From the NCBI GenBank assembly GCA_945859605.1, contig OX243824.1:31507869-31571868 (forward strand): a DNA stretch of 64,000 nt. The letters are read 5' to 3'. Source of the DNA: Lumbricus rubellus. Its lineage: Eukaryota; Annelida; Clitellata; Crassiclitellata; Lumbricidae. Under the pieces are notes generated by a model. The model was given only the letters and a program-made list of their open reading frames with translations, was not told where the DNA came from and did no database searches. The translations under genes were made by a program, and so were the position numbers. Shown here piece after piece: positions 31,267-41,991 of the stretch. Position 1 is the stretch's first letter. Each line of letters starts with the position of its first letter.

Positions 31267-32084
31267 TCATTCCAATTCATAGATTTTCAATTTGCCATAA
31301 AGCTCCGCCACCATCAATCTTCTGTGACTGGCGTCATAGAATAAGCTGTTTGGGTAAGCTATTCCATTTGTTTCATTGGACAGAAGAACTTGAATCCAAA
31401 TGAGAGAACTGGAATCAAGCACAATCACTCGATGATGAAAAATGTCGGCTACATATACCCGACTGCTGTCTGAATTCAAGGACAAATGCATAGCATGGTC
31501 CAGTTTCTCTAATTGATTTCTGGGAATAAATCGATGAATCAACTGACCAACATTGTTCACTTGACTGATCACCCAGGTTCCATTCTTTGCATCGTTCAGT
31601 CTATGACTGAGAATGAAATTTCCTGTTAATGTTTGAATTACATGCCGTGGATCTTTTATATCTTCAGGCAACTTGAGACTGAGGACAACGTTGGCATTCC
31701 ATCCATAGATGGTCAATTGACAGAACGGTTCGATCATTTTTAGCTTCAATAGCTGGCCGCCGATAGACAGTGAAAACAGACGCGGCGTGGTTGCATTTGT
31801 CAGCCATTTAGTCAGGCGATGATCATTGGTTGTCGTCATTTTCCAGATACAATCCTCATTCATGTCGCCGATGTAGAGACATTTTGTTTCGTTACTGTAA
31901 ACCATGTCGCTTGGCCGTTTTATTACATTTAAAGCGATTTCCGTCAGAAATTGAAACCGATTCTGATTATCGAAGACTTTGATAAGACATGGCGCGTGAC
32001 AGAGAACGTAGATTTTATCCAACACAGCAGTTACTCCTAAGATGTATGAAGAGCAATTGAACGTTTGGATTAAGTTGATGGTGA
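31267..32084 (-). CDS. Secreted coiled-coil/NHL-like propeller gene, exon 2
   Basis: This exon follows acceptor TATGTTTCAG (AG 32086-32085). It joins exon 1 in phase 1, giving 1026 bp or 341 residues without a break. It encodes a beta-propeller: KIYVLCHAPCLIKVFD, DMVYSNETKCLYIGDMNEDC, WKMTT, VIQTLTGNFILSHR, RVYVADIFHHRVIVLDSSS, ANSLFYDASHRRLMVAEL-like tail and KIYELE at the end. RVYVADxxxHRVIVLD is a good NHL-repeat match. NHL propellers bind RNA, protein or glycan partners, and here the N-terminal signal peptide implies secretion. The ligand is unknown. It is only distantly similar to the plus-strand F-box/propeller gene. Confidence 0.82.
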
Positions 32085-32085
32085 C

Positions 32086-32756
32086 TGAAACATAAAATAT
32101 AAATAGTCTAGACTAAAATCTAACTCTGAATAATTATTGAAATAACTCTAAATCTGAATAATTCTAAAAATAAATCTGAATCTGAATCATTCTAAAAATA
32201 AATCTAGATATGAATAATTATGTAATTATGTCTGCATGTAGTGCCTAAGCTTAAATCCAAGGAAGCATAACTTTAAGTTGGAATCCGGTCGGTTGTATGA
32301 ATAATTTTTCCCAATTTAGGCCTACCATTAGAGCTAAGTTTGAAAAATAACGGTTGTAGCTTATCATCACTTGGTTGGTGCTATCTACTGATAAGGGGTA
32401 GGCCTACTATTTGCGGATTAAGATCATATTTGTAAGTTTATATGCAGTTCAAGATGCAAGAATGTTAACTTTATTTCTGTTTCCGTTGATCGCCAATTTT
32501 TCATATTCTTTTAGATTTTTAGAGTAAACAACGTTCTTTACTTCTTACTTTGTTTCTACCGTTTGTTTAAATGAATTGCTGAGATAACATAAATAAATAA
32601 CATTATAATGGGCTGCAACTTTATTCTCCGACGGCTACGACGCTTTTGTCTGTTACATTGGTGCTTTTGGTGCTTAGAGGTGTTCTTCTGTTGCAATTAC
32701 GACACCCACAGACTTATAGGCCTATCTAAACAGAATGTTATTATTCCTTAATATAC
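32086..32756 (-). other. Intron of the secreted propeller gene
   Basis: A 671-bp GT..AG intron. It holds AAATCTGAATAATTCT-type short repeats (32,110-32,220). At 32699-32718 it carries a 20-mer found again with one mismatch at 63909-63928, possibly an LTR remnant. Confidence 0.6.
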
Positions 32757-32964
32757 CTGATTGTCGCTGCGATGTCTTTGCCAGTAGTTGTTTTCGTTCC
32801 TCTTTTAATTGATCGTTTTCTGTTATCAGTATTCGACATTCCTCTTCTGATTGCGAACATGATTCGCTTTCAAAGGAGTCGATGGTCGGCTGAGGTGTGA
32901 CTCCCTGTTGGAGGACAACCAGCGACAGCACAATGAAAACAAAAGCAATCTTGTCGTCAAACAT
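32757..32964 (-). CDS. Secreted coiled-coil/NHL-like propeller gene, exon 1
   Basis: The ATG at 32964 opens MFDDKIAFVFIVLSLVVLQQ, a clear signal peptide with cleavage likely after GVTPQ. An acidic stretch with two Cys follows, then a short coiled coil (ITENDQLKEERKQLLAKTSQ) that could mediate oligomerisation. Donor CAG|GTATAT follows at 32756-32755, phase 1. A LINE 3' end sits about 70 bp upstream, so the native promoter is now separated by 7 kb. Confidence 0.8.
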
Positions 32965-33670
32965 TTTCCTACGCTCTCACGGTTCCTCAATTTTTCTATA
33001 ATGCAAATGGCAATGCATTAAAAATGATCTCAATGGTTCTCCTTCAAGTTTAGTTATTCCTCTGTTTAACGACGCTGTATGGCACGAAGGCCGTTAACGT
33101 CTTTTAATATTTGTCGCTGTAATGTTGATACTTGTCCTCTTTGGGATCTTTTCTGTTTCTCTGTGGATTTTTTTTTTTTTTTTTTTTTTGGCCTTTTGCG
33201 GCTCTTTTTTTCCACTTTCCTCTTCCAAAAGAAATTCAAGTTTAGTTTTCCTTTGGTGGCCGTAATCGGCTCTTTTTTTCTTTTCTTTTTTTTTTTTTTT
33301 TTTAAATATATATTTTTCCTTAATTAAACATGTTTACAATTTTATGCAGATTATTCACATATTTACAATTTACAAGTTGTTATTAAATATTAACAGTGAT
33401 TATGAATGGTTTTCTGAAGTTACATTCATTGGATCAAACACATTATACATTTTAAGAGCCCTTTGGCCACAGACGGTTTATGCGCAATTTTCATATTCAA
33501 CGGCAGCCAATGAGCACAGAGGCTACTGGTCTATAGCTGTTAAAACTTTTAAATGTATACACATATCAAGTGACGCTTTTCCAGCATATTGTTACAGTAT
33601 TAAACATCAATTTCAATAGGTGTTTATTTTAAAACAAGTGAATAGGTTACTTATTATGGTATAATATTAG

Positions 33671-36600
33671 CTAAAGTACTTTTCCTTTGTTTATGCTGAT
33701 AACAAGGTTATAAACTGTATTTTGGATACATCCTATATCAAGAAGACTCTTTAGGTTAAATTCCTGTTTATACATGTCACATCTGCTTTTTAATATGTTA
33801 GATATATTTTCTCTACTGCATTCTAGAAGCATATGTTCTATTGAGTCAGTAACTTGACAGGTATTGCACAATCCTGATGGATGTCTTTTGAATTTAAATA
33901 ATCTACTGTTGCAATTTACCACACCCAATCTCAGTCGGCTTATTTGCACTTCCTTTTGTCTCATTGGGTCTATAAACTTGTTGTTAGTATTTACAATAGG
34001 GCAGATATTCTTATAAAAGTGACCTTTGCTATCTCCATCATATGCTGCTTGCCATTTATTTACTATGTAGGGTTTAATTAAGCTATTAATTTCGTCTAGC
34101 TCTAGGTAATCCGTGGAGTTTACGTTATCTAGGTTTAGCGCTTCCTTTGCTAATTTATCTGCTCTTTCGTTTCCCATTATGTCTACATGGCTTGGTATCC
34201 AAATTATTGTTATCTTATCTGGTACTAATTTATTTAATAGTTCCAGCAGTTCATTAAATAAGTTAGGTCGGGAGTTGCATTTACCCTTTTTAATCGAAGT
34301 TAACACGCTTAGTGAGTCACTAAAAATGGCATATTTAAGGTTGTCTTGGTCTTCAGTAAAATTTATAATCCATATTATTGCTTCCTTTAGTGCAGTTAGT
34401 TCTGCTGCATAAACACTGGAGTTATCACACAGTTTAAATTTCTTATCTATGTCTAAATTTGGAACTGTAAATGCAGCAGCCGTGACGGCGTCCGCTTTGG
34501 ACCCATCTGTGTAGATGTGTGTGTAGCTTTCATATTGCGATATTAGATTAAGCGCCATTAATTTTAAATATTCAGGATTATCTGCTTTCTTATTTATTTG
34601 TTTTTTTAGACTAGTGTCAATAGTTATTTTCTTATTGGTCCAGGGTGGGGATGGGGGAAAAGATGGTCCAACAACAGGTGAATTAAATGTTAATAAAAAG
34701 TCATTTATTCTGTATTTTAAGGACTGATTTTTATCTTTTGCTGTTCTAAAAGTATTAGTCCAATGGTCATGTACGGCTGTTTTACAGGGGTGGTCCTTAC
34801 TTCCTATTATTTTTATTCCCATTTTAATTGAATTATGATTTCTTCTTAGATACAGGGGCATCTCTCCGCATTCATTTTGTAAAGCAGAGGCTGCTGTTCC
34901 CCTCGGTGCTCCACAGCACAGGCGCAAAGCTTCTGTTTGTATGGATGTAATTTTATTCAAATGTGACTTGCATGCTGATGCGTAAGCCACATCTCCATAA
35001 TCTAAGATTGATCTAATTAATGCCTTATATATTGCTAATAAAGATTTTTTAGATGCCCCCCAGTTATATCCTGAGACTGCTCTCATAAGATTTATCCTTT
35101 TCTTGCATTTGTCTGCTATATAATCTATATGTGCTTTCCAGTTGAGCTTTCTATCAAATATCATTCCTAGAAATTTGGCCTTATTTTCCATTTTAATAGT
35201 ATTTTTGCCGATTTTAATATTAATATTGGGTATATGCCTTTTATTTGTAAATAGGACACCTACTGTTTTTGCTATTGATATTTTAAAACCATTTTCTTCA
35301 CACCATTTGTGTATCGTTTCAATTGTTTGTTGAATGTTGTCTATTAAAACTTTTATCTTTCTGTGGCCCATATAAACCGCACTATCGTCTGCAAAAAGCG
35401 ACAGATTGACTCCATTGGGGCCTGTTGGTATGTCATTAATCATTAAAAGAAACAGTAAGGGGGATATTACTGACCCTTGAGGGGTGCCATTTTGTTGGAG
35501 TAATTTATTAGATAGTTGATCCCCAACTTTAACTTGAAATGTTCTATTAGTTAAGAAATTTTCGATCCAGTTGGCCGTGTTTCCTGTTATTCCGAGTTTT
35601 TGCAATTTCCGCAGTAGTGTAGGGACATGTAACATATCAAAAGCGCGTTCGAAATCGATAAAGATTGATAATACATGCTCTTTATTTTTAATCTTTTTTA
35701 ATATATAATCTTGTAATTTCAGTATTTGATCAATGGTACTTCTATGTTTACGAAAGCCTGACTGGTTTTTTGAGATAAGATTATTTTTTTCTAGAAACCA
35801 CTGGAGACGGTTCGTGACCATCTTCTCCATCACTTTACATAATGTATTGGTTAATGAGATCGGTCTGTACGACTCTGGTATTTGAGCACTTTTATCTGGT
35901 TTTAGTAAAGGCAGTATTATTGCGTGATGCCAATCATCTGGCAAATTTCCATCAGACCAGATAATATTATAAAATTTCAATAGGGTTTTCATTGCATTTT
36001 TGTGCAAATTTTTTAATAATTCATAGGGAAGCTTATCTTCTCCTGGTGATTTATTATTCTTGGCTGATTTTATTGCTTGCTTAAGTTCATTTATATTAAA
36101 TATCTCATTCATTGCTCTTATTTCAATATTAGGATTATTGTTATCTACAAATTTGGTGGGGAACTGTTCTAATTTATTTTCTTTTATATAATTTAGGAAG
36201 TTTTCACTATAATTTTTAGAACTACTAGTCATCGCATAACTATCAGCTAATAAATTAGCTTTCTCTAAGTTAGTTTCTGCAGTTATATCATTACTTTTAA
36301 GTGTCGGCATTGTAGAATAGGTGGCGACACCATTCATTCGCCTTGCCCAGTTCCAAACGGATCCTAGCTTGGTCTGGTCCGTTAGTTCTGCGCAATAATC
36401 TTCCCAGCTTGTTTTCGCTTCCGTTTTTAGTGTTTGTTTGACAACAGCTTCCTGCTTTTTATAATCTAGGTAATCACTTAACTCTCTTGTTTTCTTCATT
36501 TTATTCCTAGACTTATTTCTTTGATATATGGCATCATCACATTTATCGTTCCAGTAGGGTAAAGGTTTAAATTTTTTATGCTTCTTTTTATTATTTTTAG

Positions 36601-37462
36601 AACTTATATTTTTTCGTGGTATGGTTTGATTTGCTAATTCCGTTATGCAATTTACCATATCATTATATTTATCGTTTATATTTAATTTTGATAAAATTTC
36701 ATCAGTCATCGCCAGGTTACTATTGCCCTTATATTGTTTCCAATCAGCTTTATTTAATTTCCATATATGCATGGATAAATTACTTTCTATTGTAATTTCT
36801 TCGTTTACATTAGTAGTACATGCAAAATGGTCTGATCCCATATTATTGTTATGAACAGTATGCTTACTATCTAAGGCTATATCTTGTGTGCATATAGCAA
36901 GATCTATAACTGATTTTGTATTAGATTCATGAGGTATTATATGAGTAACCTGTCCTGTATTTATTATGACCAAATTTTGTTCGCTTAAAATTTCTTCGAG
37001 TATTTTTCCCCGTAAAATAGTTTTTGAGCAGCCCCACATTTTGTTATGGGCATTGAGATCGCCCACAATAATCGACCTTTTATGTAGAAAAATTTTTTCC
37101 AAGTCTTTCTTAGTCACATTAAAAGAAGGTGAAATATATGTGTTAAATATTTTTAAATGACCACTTAGGGATTTAATTTCAATTCCTTGAATTTCTATGT
37201 TTGTTATCTCAGCTGCATTAATTACATTGAAGTTTAAACCTAGTTTTATATAGATTATAAGACCCCCCTTGTCATGTATCGTGCAATCTTTGCGGATTGC
37301 ATTAAATCCTTCCAATTTTGGTGTTTGAAATTTCTCTTTCAAAAAAGATTCCTGAATGCAAATAATATCAGGTATTTCCTGCACTTTAGAGAGGAAATTT
37401 TTTAATTGGTCTTTGTGACTCCTCAGACCTCGTGCATTCCATTGTAGAATGTGTAGACCCAT
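33671..37462 (-). CDS. LINE ORF2: endonuclease, reverse transcriptase, RNase H
   Basis: An intact 1263-residue frame. The N-terminal APE-type endonuclease has LQWNARGLRSH, ICIQESF, VGDLNAHN near 134 and GSDHF. Reverse transcriptase motifs are SPGEDKLPYELL (about 474), FRKHRSTIDQ, FIDFERAFD, GTPQGSVISPLLF and LFADDSAVY (about 690). RNase H carries YTDGSKAD (about 986), AAELTAL, FSDSLSVL and PSHVDIMGNERADKLAK, the full D-E-D-D set. A C-terminal CxxC..HxxxxC finger follows (CNTCQVTDSIEHMLLEC). The enzyme copies LINE RNA at a nicked genomic target. No defect is visible. Confidence 0.95.
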   Translation of the reverse strand: MGLHILQWNARGLRSHKDQLKNFLSKVQEIPDIICIQESFLKEKFQTPKLEGFNAIRKDCTIHDKGGLIIYIKLGLNFNVINAAEITNIEIQGIEIKSLSGHLKIFNTYISPSFNVTKKDLEKIFLHKRSIIVGDLNAHNKMWGCSKTILRGKILEEILSEQNLVIINTGQVTHIIPHESNTKSVIDLAICTQDIALDSKHTVHNNNMGSDHFACTTNVNEEITIESNLSMHIWKLNKADWKQYKGNSNLAMTDEILSKLNINDKYNDMVNCITELANQTIPRKNISSKNNKKKHKKFKPLPYWNDKCDDAIYQRNKSRNKMKKTRELSDYLDYKKQEAVVKQTLKTEAKTSWEDYCAELTDQTKLGSVWNWARRMNGVATYSTMPTLKSNDITAETNLEKANLLADSYAMTSSSKNYSENFLNYIKENKLEQFPTKFVDNNNPNIEIRAMNEIFNINELKQAIKSAKNNKSPGEDKLPYELLKNLHKNAMKTLLKFYNIIWSDGNLPDDWHHAIILPLLKPDKSAQIPESYRPISLTNTLCKVMEKMVTNRLQWFLEKNNLISKNQSGFRKHRSTIDQILKLQDYILKKIKNKEHVLSIFIDFERAFDMLHVPTLLRKLQKLGITGNTANWIENFLTNRTFQVKVGDQLSNKLLQQNGTPQGSVISPLLFLLMINDIPTGPNGVNLSLFADDSAVYMGHRKIKVLIDNIQQTIETIHKWCEENGFKISIAKTVGVLFTNKRHIPNINIKIGKNTIKMENKAKFLGMIFDRKLNWKAHIDYIADKCKKRINLMRAVSGYNWGASKKSLLAIYKALIRSILDYGDVAYASACKSHLNKITSIQTEALRLCCGAPRGTAASALQNECGEMPLYLRRNHNSIKMGIKIIGSKDHPCKTAVHDHWTNTFRTAKDKNQSLKYRINDFLLTFNSPVVGPSFPPSPPWTNKKITIDTSLKKQINKKADNPEYLKLMALNLISQYESYTHIYTDGSKADAVTAAAFTVPNLDIDKKFKLCDNSSVYAAELTALKEAIIWIINFTEDQDNLKYAIFSDSLSVLTSIKKGKCNSRPNLFNELLELLNKLVPDKITIIWIPSHVDIMGNERADKLAKEALNLDNVNSTDYLELDEINSLIKPYIVNKWQAAYDGDSKGHFYKNICPIVNTNNKFIDPMRQKEVQISRLRLGVVNCNSRLFKFKRHPSGLCNTCQVTDSIEHMLLECSRENISNILKSRCDMYKQEFNLKSLLDIGCIQNTVYNLVISINKGKVL

Positions 37463-37518
37463 AATTGGTTACCTTATTGTAGTTAATTTTTTTAAAATTA
37501 TTTTCATAAATGGTTAAT

Positions 37519-39351
37519 TTAGCACTTAATTTTAATATTGTTACCAAACAGATATCTTGACGCAGCCATGCACACTATATATTTAGCATGCCCTCTGTTC
37601 TGGGCTTTGTCAATAGTTGCTATCACTCCCAGTACAAATTCCTCCATTTTGTCTTTTGAGGGGGCATTATTTTTAGTTTCCTCATTATTTACTTTCTCTA
37701 TCTGATATATACTTTTATCAAATTCTGTAAATTTTTTAATCACTTTCTCCACTTTTTCATCTTCTGTTTCTATTGTTATTTCTGTTTCCATTGTTACAGA
37801 TTCTTCTGTAATTGCAGATTCAACTAAACCAGCAACTACAGATGACTTCGGCCAAGTTTCATTAGACCCACTCTTCACTTTTACCTTTTCCGCAAAAGTA
37901 GGCTTTGATGTAGTATTTGTAACTGTTACAGTGTTCGGGTTATCTGAAAGTTCCGTTTTTTTAAGTGCTTCACTGAAAGGGATTTTTTGGGTGGTCCTTA
38001 TTTTGAGGGCAGTTTGATATTTCAAGAATGTAGGACATAATTTAAAGGCGGCGCTATGGCCCTGTCCACAGTTAGCACATTTGTGTACGCTTACACTGGG
38101 ACAGTCCTTGTATTCATGGTTTTGACTGCATCTGCTGCATACAGCTTCTCTAGTGCTGGTGCAATCAAATTTAATATGCCCAAATTTTTGACACCAATCG
38201 CAACGTTTAGGACGAGGGATGTACGGGTGTACCTTGTATTTAACATAGGCAATTTCTATAAATTCCGGCAGTTCCGCATCCTTGTTAAAGGCCACCAGTG
38301 TAGTTTTACTGGTAGCATAGTTTCCAAGAATGGCCATGTACTCAGCACCTATTCTGTCAGCAATTTCATCGAGGTTTTCCTGATCCTCCAACAGTCCGTA
38401 AATTACTCCTTTCACTGTGTAGTTTACATTTTGATGTGGAACAGATGCAGTTGGAACCGAATTATGTGTTACATTTTGTTGTGGAGCCGATGTACAAGAA
38501 TTTTGTTTTTTATTTTCATTACTTTTCTTTTTGTTTAAAGAAAAAGGCAAAGTCACTGTCACTGGATAGCTGTTTAAGCTTCCTAATTTCATTAATCGAT
38601 TTTTTTGTAGTTCATCTTTTACTATGATTCGTAATACTCCATTTTTGCCAGAGTATACTCTTTCTACGGGACCCCCCGCACCCTCAACTAACTCTTTACT
38701 TAACTGGTGGGGTTTGTGTTTGAAATATTTAGTTAATGTGTCGCCTTCTGCTTTTACAAATACTGTCCTCATATTGCGATCATACAATTCTTGCTTTTGT
38801 GCCTCTGTAAGGGGACGGTAATGCAATGCTTTCATTGCATTGTCAATTGTGATAGTGTTTGTTTCTGCATTGTTTTGATGTTTGTTTGGTGTTTCATGTT
38901 GAACATTTTCCGTTTCTATGTTGTTCTGCTGTGTGTTATTGTGTTTTGTTACAGAACTGTCATTTAAACTAATGTTTCCAGTGACAGACATGATACTGTT
39001 CAATGAGTTGTTACTCTGTTGAGTATTATTTTGTTTAGTTGCAGAACTGTCGTTTAAACCAATGTTTCCAGCGACAGATATGATACTATTCAATGAGTTG
39101 TTACTCAAAGCAGCTGAACTCGGCTTGAAATCACCTTTGTTCAGAGCAGTTGGATTTGTAATTGGTTTCACATTTGGATCAATTGGATCCTTCACAATTG
39201 GCTTTACAATTGGCTTTACAATTGGTTTTACAGTTGGCTTCACAATTGGCTTTACAATTGGTTTCAGAATTGGTTTCAATTTCCTATCGTTCGATACATT
39301 TGCACTCACATTTGCACTCACATTCGAAGCATTAAATTCCCTTGCATTCAC
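37519..39351 (-). CDS. LINE ORF1, 3' part (gag-like, zinc knuckles)
   Basis: This frame stops 56 bp before ORF2 starts and encodes an RNA-binding gag-like protein. It has repeats of the type KPIVKPIVKPTVK (39,180-39,290). Then come an RRM/ PRE_C2HC-like segment and three CCHC knuckles: CDWCQKFGHIKFDC, CSRCSQNHEYKDC and CANCGQGHSAAFKLC. There is no natural ATG at its upstream limit, since the first listed codon is GTG. It is best read as the continuation of 39348-39899 across a one-base slip in a run of 12 A. Confidence 0.88.
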   Translation of the reverse strand: MNAREFNASNVSANVSANVSNDRKLKPILKPIVKPIVKPTVKPIVKPIVKPIVKDPIDPNVKPITNPTALNKGDFKPSSAALSNNSLNSIISVAGNIGLNDSSATKQNNTQQSNNSLNSIMSVTGNISLNDSSVTKHNNTQQNNIETENVQHETPNKHQNNAETNTITIDNAMKALHYRPLTEAQKQELYDRNMRTVFVKAEGDTLTKYFKHKPHQLSKELVEGAGGPVERVYSGKNGVLRIIVKDELQKNRLMKLGSLNSYPVTVTLPFSLNKKKSNENKKQNSCTSAPQQNVTHNSVPTASVPHQNVNYTVKGVIYGLLEDQENLDEIADRIGAEYMAILGNYATSKTTLVAFNKDAELPEFIEIAYVKYKVHPYIPRPKRCDWCQKFGHIKFDCTSTREAVCSRCSQNHEYKDCPSVSVHKCANCGQGHSAAFKLCPTFLKYQTALKIRTTQKIPFSEALKKTELSDNPNTVTVTNTTSKPTFAEKVKVKSGSNETWPKSSVVAGLVESAITEESVTMETEITIETEDEKVEKVIKKFTEFDKSIYQIEKVNNEETKNNAPSKDKMEEFVLGVIATIDKAQNRGHAKYIVCMAASRYLFGNNIKIKC

Positions 39352-39899
39352 TTTATCATCATATGCATTTGTTTTGAATTTTTTTTTTTTCCTGCATGTT
39401 TAAATTTAGACTTATCTGTATGTTGGTGTACATTTTGTTGATAGTAGTTTCTTGTCCGTTGAATAATGCGATCACTCTCTCTCTGCTTCTCCTTGACTTT
39501 ACGATCTTTCGGCTGAAAAGGGCGTATTTCTCGAACTTCATCACCTTCTTTCCGTTTCGCCTTCTGTCCTTGGTCAGTTTTAATATCACCTTCTTGGTCA
39601 CCTTCTTGGTCACCTTCTTGGTCACCTTCTTGGTCACCTTCTTGGTCACCTTTTCCATAATCACCTTCTCCACAAACTCCTTTATCTTCCTGTGGTTTGT
39701 CTGTAAAACACGCTGTTTTGTACAACTTCTCCGCTTCGTCCGCTTTTCTCGGGTTGTCCGGGGAACTATAGGAGAAATTACTCATGTCGGAGGTAAGTTC
39801 TCCATCCTCCATTTCTGTAGTCTTCGAAATCGATGAACTCTCCGAGTTAGACGAAAGTTCCAGTTCACGCTTACGACTAACAACCGATGGCATAGCCAT
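39348..39899 (-). CDS. LINE ORF1, 5' part
   Basis: The ATG at 39899 opens a 183-residue polar, Ser- and charge-rich frame. It has a five-fold GDQE repeat and a basic tail (KHAGKKKNSK). It stops just after a 12-A run (plus-strand T 39379-39390). Slipping back one base there restores the frame of the knuckle-bearing part. This is either an inactivating indel in a homopolymer, a sequencing slip, or -1 frameshifting. Confidence 0.75.
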   Translation of the reverse strand: MAMPSVVSRKRELELSSNSESSSISKTTEMEDGELTSDMSNFSYSSPDNPRKADEAEKLYKTACFTDKPQEDKGVCGEGDYGKGDQEGDQEGDQEGDQEGDQEGDIKTDQGQKAKRKEGDEVREIRPFQPKDRKVKEKQRESDRIIQRTRNYYQQNVHQHTDKSKFKHAGKKKNSKQMHMMIK

Positions 39900-40134
39900 A
39901 ATTGTTTGTGGTATCGTAATAATATTTGTAGTATCGTTTGTAGTATCGTTTGTAGTATCGTTTGTGATATATTTCTTATATTTCGTACTATTTATTTCGT
40001 ACTATATACTTCGCAATCTATATAATCACGACGCAAACATAATTGGTTGCTAATTGTTTGTAGGTTGATAATAGGTTGATAATGAGCTGATAATGAGCTG
40101 ATAATCAATCAATCAATCAATCGTTCTCCTTCAA

Positions 40135-41170
40135 ATAGGAACGGTTGAGTTTTGACCTCTTGTCAGTTTTCGTGTTGCAGATATATATATATATATATAT
40201 ATATCGGCATAAAGAATTCATTTCTATGTAACCAGGACTCACACATGTTATAATTATTTTAAAGCTCTGTTGCATATAATTGGATGGATCTATGCAATGC
40301 TTTTATGCATGTCGATAATTAACTAGGCCTATTATTGTGCCGTCTATGCATTTAGTCTATGTAGGTCTATATTATTATTAGCAATAATCTCATTGTGCTC
40401 ATTGGTTTTTGCCAAGGAATTAGCGATGTTTTTTTTAAAAAAAGTCAATGATCAATCTATCATAAACTGACAAACAATAGTTGTGTGACATGAGAAAGAG
40501 AAAGTGGCTGCAACGCGTCGTGTAAAAAATAGTACACTGCGCTTAGAATTTATTTAATATTTTCCCAATGTTTTATTTATATTATTAGGCCGACTATTAT
40601 TAATGTTGTTCAGGAAGAAATGTTGATTAGCTCTAAAGCTGGTAGCCAACTCATGGGTGGCTCCTACAAACAATGATTCATGAGATGCAAACGCATTTGC
40701 GTAAAGTTCTGCAAACAATATAATTAGGCCTATTAGGATATAGTTAAATACCTGGCAGATACATACTGAGAATAACAATGGCTCCAGAAATTAATTAGCC
40801 CTACTCTTACTCGACTTAAAAGTTTATCACTAAAAGTCTGAAATATGAAAAATATGATTTTTATGGTGAAATAGACTGAACTTAAAACTCATGTTTGTTA
40901 TTTAATGATTATCAATTGCGTTTATCCAGGATAGAGTCGGGTCATTTCGGAATCGAGGATTTCGGCAGATTGGCTTAGGCCTATTATAGGCCCTAATCAC
41001 ATCCCAATTTGTGTCCTACACGGAAGTAAATTATACATGTAGTACTTCCGGGTGATGCTTAAAGGCGCATACTCTGGGTTAGTTGTAAGCTGAAGTCATA
41101 AATGATTTTAAAACAGTTACTGTTCAGTAGGATCCGGTTGTCCTCGTCCTACGTATATATCCCATTCAGT
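40135..41170. other. Original upstream flank of the propeller gene; (AT)n
   Basis: An AT dinucleotide run lies at 40181-40204. No gene is recognised. Before the LINE insertion this sequence lay directly upstream of the propeller gene's ATG, so any native distal promoter is here. Confidence 0.45.
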
Positions 41171-41366
41171 CATAGGCGTACGGGAGATTTCAGCAGTAGG
41201 GGGTCAAAGATTTTACTTCTGCCCGAAAAATAGGTCTCGTGGTGGGAAATATACTCTTTTTCCGAGACAAAAAAGTTGAAATATGTCGTGAAAAATAAAA
41301 AATTTCGTATTTTTCCGGGTCTGCTTGCCCGAAAAACAGACTTGCCCGAAATTGGGGGGGGGGCAT
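41171..41366. mobile_element. Truncated CATAGGCGTA-family MITE
   Basis: Starts CATAGGCGTACGGGAGATTT and matches 51548-51776 through CTTGCCCGAAA, then breaks off after GGGGGGGGGCAT. The right terminus is missing. Confidence 0.75.
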
Positions 41367-41410
41367 ACTCAGAGAGCGCGTGGAACGCTGGTCGTCTCTC
41401 AATGTTGGCT

Positions 41411-41544
41411 TGGGATCCATTCAAACGAGGGGGTAAAGGGTGTCATCATTATGATCACTTCATTCAAAATAAACAAGTAGAAAGTATATAATATATATTA
41501 TAGCCTATGTAGCCTAATATAGATAGTACGTTCGGTATAATTTA
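41411..41544. repeat. Duplicated segment, copy 1
   Basis: ATCCATTCAAACGAGGGGGT through GATAGTACGTTCGGTATAAT recurs almost exactly at 43629-43654 plus 43879-43984. The second copy is split by an insert. Confidence 0.9.
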
Positions 41545-41991
41545 TGGCATTTTACACTTTCACATCTTGCGTACAGCTGCACAGTAAAATAATGCATGTT
41601 CCATTTTGATGTGGCCTATTATAATGGTCAGTAGCCTAGTCTACACCGGCTTTGCGTAAACTGTGCTACTGCACAACTTTGTCTTCTTGTGTAAGGTTTT
41701 GACAGAGAACTAATGACAACTGAAACTAAAATAGGTGATTCTAGGACGTTTCATCCCCGGATGATTCATCCCGGACAATTTATCCAGTGGACGTTTCATC
41801 CTCGGACGGTTCATCTCCGGACGGTTCATCCAGTGGACGGTTCATCTCCGGACGGTTCATCCAGTGGACGTTTCATTTCCAGACGGTTCATCCGCGGACG
41901 ATTAAGAGAATAATATGATAGCCTACATTAGTCGACCCTCAAGTAGGTCCAGATTCATTTTTTACCATGAAAATGATATCTTATCCCGGGC

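Larger units (their letters stand above)
33048..40122 (-). mobile_element. Full-length two-ORF LINE (I/Nimb-like), 12-bp TSD
   Basis: The whole 7.08-kb element lies on the minus strand. Its 5' end at 40122 starts with GATT repeats and short CTCATTATCAG repeats. ORF1 (with one frameshift) is followed by ORF2, then a 620-bp 3' UTR with two long A tracts, ending AATAACTAAAC. The perfect 12-bp duplication TTGAAGGAGAAC (minus sense) lies at 40123-40134 and 33036-33047. EN-RT-RNase H content and a three-knuckle ORF1 place it in the I superfamily; the exact clade is not certain. Intact ORF2 and a perfect duplication imply recent insertion. Confidence 0.93.
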
